Translations under genes and position numbers: made by a program
The notes under the pieces: model-generated
Seen by the model: only the letters and a program-made list of their open reading frames with translations
Database searches by the model: none
What the model was told of the DNA's origin: nothing
Shown here: piece after piece, positions 17,169-24,671 of the stretch
Layout of the letters: the number at the start of each line of letters is the position of its first letter
How positions within the stretch are numbered: the stretch's first letter is position 1
NCBI GenBank assembly: GCA_028290285.1
Contig: JAQGKD010000076.1
Location: forward strand, 1-48,716
Direction: 5' to 3'
DNA from: Hyphomicrobiales bacterium
Lineage (GTDB): Bacteria > Pseudomonadota > Alphaproteobacteria > Rhizobiales > Beijerinckiaceae
Length of the DNA stretch: 48,716 nt

Positions 17169-17615
17169 TCAGGCCAGCGTCGGAATGCGCAACACCTGGC
17201 CGGGATAGATCTTGTCGGGATGCGACAACATCGGCTTGTTGGCTTCGAAAATCTCGTTGTATTTCGCGCCTTTGCCGTGGCCATATTGTTCTTCAGCGAT
17301 CTTCCAGAGCGTGTCGCCCTTTTCGACCGTGTAGAACTTGGAAGCGCTGGCTTCCTTGGTGACGGCGAGCTCGCTTTCAACCGTAGAGACGCCGACCGAA
17401 TTGCCCAGCGCAAGGATGATCTTCTCGGCTTCTTCCGTCGAAAGGGCCTTGCCGGACAGCTTGATCTTGTCGCCATCGACGTGAACTTCGACGCCGGACA
17501 TGTCGAGGCCGTGCTTTTCGGCCTCCTTCTTCAGTGCATCCGCAGGCGCGGCAGCGGCTTCACTGGAGCCGAAAATCTTCGATCCGACAGTCTTTGCGAA
17601 ATTCCACAGACCCAT
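17169..17615 (-). CDS. kbp: Potassium-binding protein Kbp (BON-LysM protein, YgaU family)
   Basis: A 148-residue soluble protein without a signal peptide. Like E. coli Kbp (149 aa) it starts MGLWNF and has an N-terminal BON domain (about 25-85). A LysM domain follows (about 95-146), with FYTVEKGDTLWKIAEEQYG and the family ending FEANKPMLSHPDKIYPGQVLRIP. E. coli Kbp binds K+ in the cytoplasm and changes shape with it. The start at 17615 has an excellent AGGAGG. An in-frame extension to 17654 lacks support. Confidence 0.94.
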   Translation of the reverse strand: MGLWNFAKTVGSKIFGSSEAAAAPADALKKEAEKHGLDMSGVEVHVDGDKIKLSGKALSTEEAEKIILALGNSVGVSTVESELAVTKEASASKFYTVEKGDTLWKIAEEQYGHGKGAKYNEIFEANKPMLSHPDKIYPGQVLRIPTLA

Positions 17616-17710
17616 GCGATCCTCCTTAATTAAGAAACCCGGCGAGCGTGCCACAAGGTCAACAACGGCGGGAGACTAATGGTCCCATGCTCCGAGCGAT
17701 AGAGTGGGGC

Positions 17711-17743
17711 AATAAAAAAGCCCGGCGGGGGTGCCGCCGGGCT
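17711..17743 (-). terminator. Rho-independent terminator of the outer-membrane protein gene
   Basis: On the minus strand a 10-bp stem, AGCCCGGCGG paired with CCGCCGGGCT (17719-17728 and 17734-17743), with a 5-nt loop, is followed by TTTTTTATT. It sits 27 bp beyond the stop codon of the porin-like gene. Confidence 0.9.
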
Positions 17744-17769
17744 CGATCGGTTCGCAAACGCGCCGGATA

Positions 17770-18450
17770 TCAGAAGCGGTAGTTCACGCCCGTGCGCACC
17801 TGCTGGACGTGCGTGCCGGAGGAGAGAACGTCCTGCGTGAAATAGCTCTTCGAGTTGAGCGAGCTGTAGAGATATTCGGCCTTGGCGGAGATGTTGTTCG
17901 TGAAGGCATATTCGAGGCCTGCGCCGACAGCGTAGCCGTTCTGCCACTTCTCAGCCGAACCGGAGAAGGGATCTGCCGGATGCGAGACGCCGAGCTTGAC
18001 GTTGCCGCCAGCGTAACCGCCGGTCACATAGAGCAAGGCGCGGTCGACGGAGTAGCCAAGGCGGCCGCGAACTGTGGCAAGCGACGAGATCCGGGCATGG
18101 CCCGTCACGGCTTCGCCCGCTGCGTCCCAGGTCTTGCTGCCGTCGATCTTGGCCCAGTCGAGGTCACCCTCGACACCGAGGACGAACTGCTGGAACTGAT
18201 AGTTGTAGCCGAGCGTGCCGCCGATGAGGGCGCCGCTGATGTTGCCGATCTGGCTGCCGGTCCGCGTGAGCTTGCCGAAACCCCAGCCGCCGTTGATGCC
18301 GGCGTAGAAGCCCGTCCAGGTGAAGGTGGGTGCGGCGTAGAACGACGCGGCTGCGGGGGCGGGCGCGTGGCCGCGGTAGGGAAGATCGGCAGCCATGGCG
18401 GTGCCCGCGAGGGCGGAAAGCAGCACGCCGGCGAAAACAGATTTGGACAT
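17770..18450 (-). CDS. Omp25/Omp31-type outer-membrane beta-barrel protein
   Basis: A 226-residue protein with a Sec signal peptide (MSKSVFAGVLLSALAGTAMA, then ADLP, the usual Hyphomicrobiales cleavage context). An 8-strand barrel pattern follows: FTWTGFYAGINGGWGFG, then alternating strands GTLGYNYQF, VLGVEGDLDW, TVRGRLGYSVDRALLYVTGGYA, GAGLEYAFTNNISAKAEYLY and the terminal VRTGVNYRF. The final Phe is the outer-membrane assembly signal. Function in rhizobia and relatives is envelope integrity; no pore activity can be inferred. GGAGTTGAAG precedes the ATG at 18450. It has its own terminator and a long upstream region with an inverted repeat, so it is monocistronic. Confidence 0.93.
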   Translation of the reverse strand: MSKSVFAGVLLSALAGTAMAADLPYRGHAPAPAAASFYAAPTFTWTGFYAGINGGWGFGKLTRTGSQIGNISGALIGGTLGYNYQFQQFVLGVEGDLDWAKIDGSKTWDAAGEAVTGHARISSLATVRGRLGYSVDRALLYVTGGYAGGNVKLGVSHPADPFSGSAEKWQNGYAVGAGLEYAFTNNISAKAEYLYSSLNSKSYFTQDVLSSGTHVQQVRTGVNYRF

Positions 18451-18513
18451 CTTCAACTCCTGTACACACCGGCTCGTACTCAGCACCGGCGCTATGGAGA
18501 TGTTTTAGGTTTG

Positions 18514-18539
18514 CAAAGGTTACTAAAATCTAACCTTTG
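18514..18539. repeat. Inverted repeat in the leader/promoter of the outer-membrane protein gene
   Basis: CAAAGGTTA and TAACCTTTG form a perfect 9-bp inverted repeat with an 8-bp spacer, 64-89 bp upstream of the ATG at 18450. It could be an operator for a dimeric regulator or a stem in the 5' untranslated region. The regulator is unknown. Confidence 0.5.
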
Positions 18540-18701
18540 AATTTCCGATCTCGTTAGGACCCGTGGCAAGAAAGAGGCTGGAAGTCACTGCCTAAAGTAT
18601 CCTTATATATTAATGATGTTCTTCGTGTGAATTGTTCCATTTTTACATTAGGTGCTGATGGCGAGCTTTTGAGCGCCGGAAGCAAGGTCCGATTACCTTG
18701 G

Positions 18702-18716
18702 TTAATATAGTGTTAA
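18702..18716. promoter_or_regulatory. Candidate CtrA binding site (TTAA-N7-TTAA)
   Basis: TTAA at 18702-18705 and TTAA at 18713-18716 are separated by exactly 7 bases, embedded in a GTTAAT...GTTAAT direct repeat with an 11-bp period. This is the CtrA consensus of alphaproteobacteria. It lies 131 bp before the SDR start and 252 bp before the outer-membrane gene. One match in an AT-rich gap may be chance. Confidence 0.45.
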
Positions 18717-18847
18717 TCTGGAATTCAGGCCGAGCTGGAACTTGTCCTTACGAAATGTCACGGTCGATTGCGCGGTGGAGGCTTGTCGCAGCAGAGAACT
18801 GCGGCAGATAAGCTTTCGGTGTCGGGGAACGGGAAAGAACGGGGCAG

Positions 18848-19615
18848 ATGCAGGTCAGGAACGGCGAGACGCGAAACGCGCTGATAACAGGTGCTGCACG
18901 CAGGATCGGACGCGCGGTGGCCGAGCGGCTCGCCGCCGAGGGCTATGGGCTCGCCCTCCATGCCAGTCCGCGCTCGGCAGAAGCAGCCGAGGACTGCGCG
19001 CGCGATATCCGGGCGCGCGGGGGGCGCTCCTGCGTGGTTGTCGCCGATCTTGCCTTGCCGGACGAAACAGCCACGCTGATCGCCCAGGCGCGAGCCGCCA
19101 TTGGGCCTTTGCATCTGCTCGTCAACAATGCGTCCGTCTATGAGCCGGATTCAGCTGGTGCGTTCGACGCCGCCTGCTGGGACCGGCACATGGCCGTGAA
19201 CCTGCGCGCGCCGGTGCAACTCGCTGCCGACTTCGTGGCCGCGCTGCCCGAGAACGGGGAGGGGGTCATCGTGAACATTACCGACCAGAAAGTGTGGAGG
19301 CTCAATCCGCGCTTCTTCTCCTACACATTGAGCAAGGCGGCGCTCTGGACGGCCACCCAGACCATGGCCCAGGCTTTCGCACCGCGCGTGCGCGTCAATG
19401 CAATCGGCCCGGGCCCTGTCCTGCCAAATCATCTGGAAGGAGAGGAGGGTTTCGAGCGTGAGGCGGCTGCATTGCCCCTCGGCGTCAGCGTCGCGCCAGA
19501 GGAGATCGCGGCGGCTGTGGTGTTCCTGGCGCAGTCCCGCAGCGTGACCGGGCAGATGATCGCCGTCGACGGGGGGCAGCACCTCGCCTGGCAGACGCCA
19601 GATGTTCCCGGCTGA
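18848..19615 (+). CDS. SDR family oxidoreductase, pteridine-reductase-like
   Basis: A 255-residue short-chain dehydrogenase. The cofactor loop is TGAARRIG (residues 14-21), the TGxxxRxG variant typical of pteridine reductases and FolM, instead of the common TGxxxGxG. NNAS is present. The catalytic residues read Asp146, Tyr159 and Lys163 (NITDQ ... YTLSK), with the 13-residue Asp-Tyr spacing of PTR1 and no catalytic Ser. A role in reducing dihydropterins with NADPH is therefore likely, though not proven. The C-terminal TGQMIAVDGGQHL is normal for the family. It is followed by a convergent small gene after 3 bp. Confidence 0.9.
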   Translation: MQVRNGETRNALITGAARRIGRAVAERLAAEGYGLALHASPRSAEAAEDCARDIRARGGRSCVVVADLALPDETATLIAQARAAIGPLHLLVNNASVYEPDSAGAFDAACWDRHMAVNLRAPVQLAADFVAALPENGEGVIVNITDQKVWRLNPRFFSYTLSKAALWTATQTMAQAFAPRVRVNAIGPGPVLPNHLEGEEGFEREAAALPLGVSVAPEEIAAAVVFLAQSRSVTGQMIAVDGGQHLAWQTPDVPG

Positions 19616-19618
19616 GCC

Positions 19619-19879
19619 TCAATCGGCGGTGGGGAGGCGTCGCATCGTGAACTCGATCTGTCCGTCGGCGAGTTCACGCCAGGACTCGATCTCAGTCATG
19701 TAGGCCTGTTTCGGAAAGGAGTTGAACCATTCCCGCGCCTTCTCTCGCGCCTTGTCGCGCGGAAGCGTGAAGGTCTCGCGACGAAACGCGCTCGCGGCAT
19801 CACTGGACGCACGCGCCTCACGGCTTCGCTTTGACAGCGAGCGGGCGAGATCTGCAGGCATCTTCCGCTCGAAAATCAT
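19619..19879 (-). CDS. Small conserved protein of unknown function
   Basis: An 86-residue, charged, soluble protein without signal peptide or membrane helix. It has an N-terminal basic helical part (LARSLSKRSREAR) followed by FTLPRDKAREKAREWFNSFP and a short beta-like C-terminus (ESWRELADGQIEFTMRRLP). The ATG at 19879 is chosen because GGAG lies 6 nt upstream; a TTG at 19885 is in frame but poorly placed. The sequence looks like a real, selected protein of alphaproteobacteria, but I know no function. It lies tail to tail with the SDR gene. Confidence 0.75.
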   Translation of the reverse strand: MIFERKMPADLARSLSKRSREARASSDAASAFRRETFTLPRDKAREKAREWFNSFPKQAYMTEIESWRELADGQIEFTMRRLPTAD

Positions 19880-19943
19880 ACGCAACTCCGGAAGCAGGAG
19901 CTGAATATAGCGCAGTCTTTCGCATCTGAGGAGTCTTTGCGCC

Positions 19944-21203
19944 TCAGCGCTTGTCGTGAGCTGCCAAGGCGTCGCCGATCAGACGTGCCAGTTCGTGCGG
20001 AGCTTCGGGGAAGCCGGCGCGGATCCAGGCCGCCTGCAGTCCCTTCAGGACTTCGCCGACCGCCTTGCCCGGTGTCAGCCCGCGCCGCACGAGATCCGCG
20101 CCTCCGAACGGCATGCGGGGCTCGGGCGTGTCGGCCAGAAAGCGGGCTGCGGAACGCCAGCCCGCGTGATCTTCCGGCATTCCGCTGTCTGCATGAGCCA
20201 GCGCTATCGCATCGCAGGCGGCGCGCCGCCCTTGCAGGAAGAGAAAGGTGCGCAACTCACCGAAGGGTGGCGGCAGCGCGCGGGCGTGCATTTTGGCCCG
20301 CGCTTCGGCCGCTTGTGCGAGGCGCGCGAATTCGTCGTTCGAGAGGCGCAGACGCGTGCGCAGGCGCTCGGCGTCCTCCCTTGTGAGAACCGCCAGCGCG
20401 GCGAGGCGCAGGACCGCGTCGGGGCGCTCTTCGCGGGCACTTTCGATGGCCATGAGATTTGCGAGCCGCATCGGCATGGCGACGCCTGCGAGGATAGGCA
20501 CGAGAAGGCCGAGCCCGGCCATGAGTTCGATCACCTGCGCAGCGCCGCGCGCGTCGAGCAGCTTCAGTAATTCCGCCCGCACACGCTCGCGCGACAGGCT
20601 GTCCAGTCCGGTGCGATTTGCCGAGATGGCGGCGAGCGCGCCCGCGTCGGGCTCACCCTCGCCGTAAGCCGCATGGAAGCGGAAGAAGCGGAGGATGCGC
20701 AGATAGTCTTCGTGGATGCGGACATTCGCATCGCCGATGAATCGAACATGCCGCCGCGTTATGTCGGCAAAGCCGCCTGCGGGATCGAAGACCTCGCCGT
20801 CCGCGCGCGCGGAGAGGGCGTTGATGGTGAAGTCGCGGCGGACGGCGTCTGCGTCGAAGTCGCGACCGAACGCGACTTTCGCGCGGCGTCCGTCGGTCTC
20901 GACATCCTCGCGCAGCGTGGTCACTTCGAAGGGCGTGTGATCGACGACGATGGTAACCGTGCCATGGTCGATACCGGTCGGAATGCATTTCAGGTGACTG
21001 GCGCGCGCGCGGGCCATCACCACGTCGGGCGTTGCGGTCGTTGCGACATCGACTTCGGTGACAGGAACATTCATCAGATGATTGCGTACGGCCCCGCCCA
21101 CGACACGTGCTTCCTCGCCGCCTCCATCGAGAACGGCGAGCAGGCGGCGCAAGCGCGGATCATCGAGAAAGCTCGGGCTCACGATGCGAAGCGTGGATGA
21201 CAT
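19944..21203 (-). CDS. cca: CCA tRNA nucleotidyltransferase (class II, poly(A) polymerase-like)
   Basis: A 419-residue enzyme that adds or repairs the 3' CCA of tRNAs. The head domain has VVGGAVRN (residues 34-41), then TEVDVATTATP, where the first metal-binding position is Glu in place of the usual Asp (normally DxD). The B/C motifs RRDFTINAL and RIHEDYLRILRFFRF follow. The start ATG at 21203 shares one base with the stop of the Nudix gene upstream (TGATG), so the two are translationally coupled. An open frame to 21398 runs inside that gene and is not real. It ends a DUF1285-Nudix-cca operon. Confidence 0.96.
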   Translation of the reverse strand: MSSTLRIVSPSFLDDPRLRRLLAVLDGGGEEARVVGGAVRNHLMNVPVTEVDVATTATPDVVMARARASHLKCIPTGIDHGTVTIVVDHTPFEVTTLREDVETDGRRAKVAFGRDFDADAVRRDFTINALSARADGEVFDPAGGFADITRRHVRFIGDANVRIHEDYLRILRFFRFHAAYGEGEPDAGALAAISANRTGLDSLSRERVRAELLKLLDARGAAQVIELMAGLGLLVPILAGVAMPMRLANLMAIESAREERPDAVLRLAALAVLTREDAERLRTRLRLSNDEFARLAQAAEARAKMHARALPPPFGELRTFLFLQGRRAACDAIALAHADSGMPEDHAGWRSAARFLADTPEPRMPFGGADLVRRGLTPGKAVGEVLKGLQAAWIRAGFPEAPHELARLIGDALAAHDKR

Positions 21204-21886
21204 CAGGAATAGAGCCTCTCGTAGAGATTGCGCAGGATGCCTGCCGTGACGCCCCAGATCTTCCGCTCGCCGAACGGCATTGCGTAGAAAATGCGCGAAA
21301 TGCCTTCTCGGGCGCGGGTTTCCTGCTGATGATTGGCAGGTTCCATCAGGAATTCCACCGGCACCTCGAAGGCCTCGTCCACCTCGTCGGGATTGCATAC
21401 CAGCGCAAAGGGGGGCGTGACGAAGGCGACCAGCGGCAGGATGCGATAGCCCGAATGCGTGAGATAGGCGTCGAGAAAGCCGATAGGGGTGACGCAGGTG
21501 CGATCGAGCCCGATCTCCTCCTCCGCTTCGCGCAGGGCGGCGGCGAGCGGGCTCTCGTCTTCAGGATCGATCCGCCCGCCAGGAAAAGCGACCTGGCCTG
21601 CATGTCGGCGCAGCGCGCTCGCCCGCTTGGTCAGGAGAATCGTCGCGCCGGTGTCTCGCGTAACGATGGGAACGAGCACGGCGGCAGGCGTGGCTATGGC
21701 CGACAGGCCCTCGCGATAGAGATCTGGGTTGAGGATGTGATCGCCACGGTGGGGTCTATGGGTCGGGTCCAGCGCGGTCTGGGGCAGGGTGAGGGACAGG
21801 CGTGCCGTGGCGCGCGCTCGCACGTCCCGCGCCGAAAAGCGCGAGGCCGGTTCCTGCTCGCCAATGCCGAATGCCGCTTTCGTCAC
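21203..21886 (-). CDS. Nudix hydrolase, CoA pyrophosphatase type
   Basis: A 227-residue protein. LLTKRASALRRHAGQVAFPGG, the UPF0035/CoA-pyrophosphatase signature that precedes the Nudix box, is present almost complete. The box itself (GG-R-x-DPEDE...REAEEEIGL) has all metal-binding residues. Such enzymes cleave CoA and its derivatives to 3',5'-ADP and phosphopantetheine. The GTG start at 21886 overlaps the upstream stop in GTGA, and its own stop overlaps the cca start, so all three genes are coupled. The first 65 residues are family-specific and poorly conserved. Confidence 0.94.
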   Translation of the reverse strand: MTKAAFGIGEQEPASRFSARDVRARATARLSLTLPQTALDPTHRPHRGDHILNPDLYREGLSAIATPAAVLVPIVTRDTGATILLTKRASALRRHAGQVAFPGGRIDPEDESPLAAALREAEEEIGLDRTCVTPIGFLDAYLTHSGYRILPLVAFVTPPFALVCNPDEVDEAFEVPVEFLMEPANHQQETRAREGISRIFYAMPFGERKIWGVTAGILRNLYERLYS

Positions 21887-22479
21887 AATTGCTCCGCTCC
21901 GCCGGACCCCATCACGAAGACGTGTCCGCCCGATGAAATGCCCAGCATTTTCTCGCCGTCCTGCGTCACGGTCTGCGCGCGCTCGACGAGATCATAGACC
22001 AAAGCTCGCGTCAGCAGAGCCCAGAGACCGCCGCGAACGTGGATATAGGGTTTGATCCCCTCGGCGGGGCCATTTTCGAAGCGTAGCGGATGATCGGGGC
22101 CGGCTTCCACCTCGTCGTCGACATTGGTGCGAAACCGGAGCGTTGGACCCTTCGGAGAGTCGATCAAAGTCATTTCGACGGCCAGAAATGGTGCGTCCTC
22201 GACCTCGACGACCACTTTTTCGACCGGCGTTACAAGAACGTACCCGTCAGGATCCTTGCGCAGGATGGTCGAAAACAAGCGGACCAGCGGCTTCCGGCCG
22301 ATGGGCGAGTCCCGATAAAACCATGTCCCGTCGCCGGCGATCCGGAGGCCGATGTCGCCGCAATGAGGTGGGTTCCAGAGGTGAACGGGCGGCAGGCCGC
22401 GCCCGCCCGTGCGCGCCGCCGCTGCCAGCGCATCGAGTGCGCCGGTCCCCTCTGCCTTCGAATCGACTTCGTCCGCCAT
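21883..22479 (-). CDS. DUF1285 domain protein
   Basis: A 198-residue soluble protein. After a short acidic N-terminus it has PPVHLWNPPHCGDIGLRIAGDGTWFYRDSPIGR, which with VRLFSTILRKDPDG is characteristic of DUF1285. Several beta-strands follow (VVVEVEDAPFLAVEM, LRFRTNVDDEV, IKPYIHVRGGLWALL). No enzymatic motif is known to me. The ATG at 22479 starts MADEVDSK; a longer frame to 22557 is open but has no signal for a start. It is the first gene of the operon with the Nudix gene and cca, divergent from the MoxR operon across 238 bp. Confidence 0.9.
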   Translation of the reverse strand: MADEVDSKAEGTGALDALAAAARTGGRGLPPVHLWNPPHCGDIGLRIAGDGTWFYRDSPIGRKPLVRLFSTILRKDPDGYVLVTPVEKVVVEVEDAPFLAVEMTLIDSPKGPTLRFRTNVDDEVEAGPDHPLRFENGPAEGIKPYIHVRGGLWALLTRALVYDLVERAQTVTQDGEKMLGISSGGHVFVMGSGGAEQL

Positions 22480-22717
22480 AATCTCGCACCATGACTTGTG
22501 AGGAGATGTTCTCTGGACCTGTGAGGGATGTCTGTCTGCGCCCGATATGACCGACACGTGATGACACGATATGTGTGCGGCGGGCGCGTGGTCATCGACA
22601 TTGCCGCGCCGCGTCCTAAAGTGATCTTCTGGCCCAATCTAGTCGCGTGCGGCCGAAACCGAAACATGCAGGATCGCGCGGAGCCATTCTTTTGGGGCCC
22701 CGCGATGAGGAGCCGAG

Positions 22718-23728
<1,011 letters not shown>

Positions 23729-23732
23729 AACC

Positions 23733-24671
23733 ATGGTGGATGTCCGTCTTCTCGATGCCAGGGAACAAGGTGCGGGCGCGCTTCACAAGCTCGACGCGCT
23801 CGATCTCGCGCGGCGCCTTCCGAGCCTCATCGTTGCGGCCAAGGAAGTTGCGGCGACCGTTATGCATGGCGTGCATGGGCGGCGGCGCGCGGGAGCGGGT
23901 GAGACGTTCTGGCAATTTCGCCCCTTCGTCTTCGGCGAATCCACGACGCGGATCGACTGGCGGCGCTCGGCGCGCGACGACCGGATCTATGTGCGCGAAC
24001 GCGAATGGGAGGCGGCCCATACGGTGTGGATCTGGTGCGATCGTTCGCCTTCCATGGGCTATGTCTCCTCGCTCGCCTTGCAGCCGAAGATAGATCGCGC
24101 GCTGATGCTGGGGCTGGCGCTCGCCGACCTGCTCGTGCGCGGTGGCGAACGCGTCGGCATTCCCGGCCTGACGCGCGCCATGGCGAGCCGCAATATCGTG
24201 GAGCTGCTGGCAGAACGCATGGTCGAGGAAAGCAGGCGGCCGGGTTACGCGGCCGCTGAATTGCCGCCCGCCGATGCGCTGGCGCCGCGTACGCAGGCGG
24301 TGGTCATCAGCGATCTCCTGTCCGACCCCGATGACGTCTCCGCTACGATCCGGGGCCTGGCGTCGCGTGGTGCGCTCGGCCATCTCGTGATGATCGCAGA
24401 TCCCGTAGAAGAGACTTTTCCGTTCCGGGGCCACACCGAATTCCGCGATGTCGACAGCACGGCTCGATTGCGCGTCGGCGAGGCCGAGAGCTTCCGCGAC
24501 GATTACGTGAAGCGTCTGGCCATTCATCGCGATGCGCTGCGCCTGGCGGCTTCGGCGCGAGGCTGGAGTTTCGCCGTTCATCGCACGGACAGGCCTGCGT
24601 CCGAGGCGCTTTTGTCGCTTCGCATGCGGCTCGAGGCGGGGCAGGGCGCGCCTGTGCGAGGGGCTATCTGA
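23733..24671 (+). CDS. DUF58 domain protein with vWA-like fold
   Basis: A 312-residue soluble protein. The DUF58 core is clear: HGRRRAGAGETFWQFRPF, then ESTTRIDWRRSARDDRIYVRE. It then has a vWA-type metal-ion adhesion motif, DRSPSMG (Asp103, Ser105, Ser107). In known operons the DUF58 protein is the partner of the MoxR ATPase. Its last base is the first of the next gene (TGATG), so translation is coupled. No membrane helix is visible, unlike many DUF58 proteins that start with two. Confidence 0.93.
   Translation: MVDVRLLDAREQGAGALHKLDALDLARRLPSLIVAAKEVAATVMHGVHGRRRAGAGETFWQFRPFVFGESTTRIDWRRSARDDRIYVREREWEAAHTVWIWCDRSPSMGYVSSLALQPKIDRALMLGLALADLLVRGGERVGIPGLTRAMASRNIVELLAERMVEESRRPGYAAAELPPADALAPRTQAVVISDLLSDPDDVSATIRGLASRGALGHLVMIADPVEETFPFRGHTEFRDVDSTARLRVGEAESFRDDYVKRLAIHRDALRLAASARGWSFAVHRTDRPASEALLSLRMRLEAGQGAPVRGAI

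Larger units (their letters stand above)
18451..18847. other. 397-bp divergent intergenic region between the outer-membrane protein and SDR genes
   Basis: This is the AT-richest stretch of the window (for example the TATATATTAATG region near 18606). It holds an inverted repeat near the outer-membrane gene and a CtrA-like site nearer the SDR gene, listed separately. I see no ORF, tRNA or convincing structured RNA in it. It should contain both divergent promoters. Confidence 0.7.
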
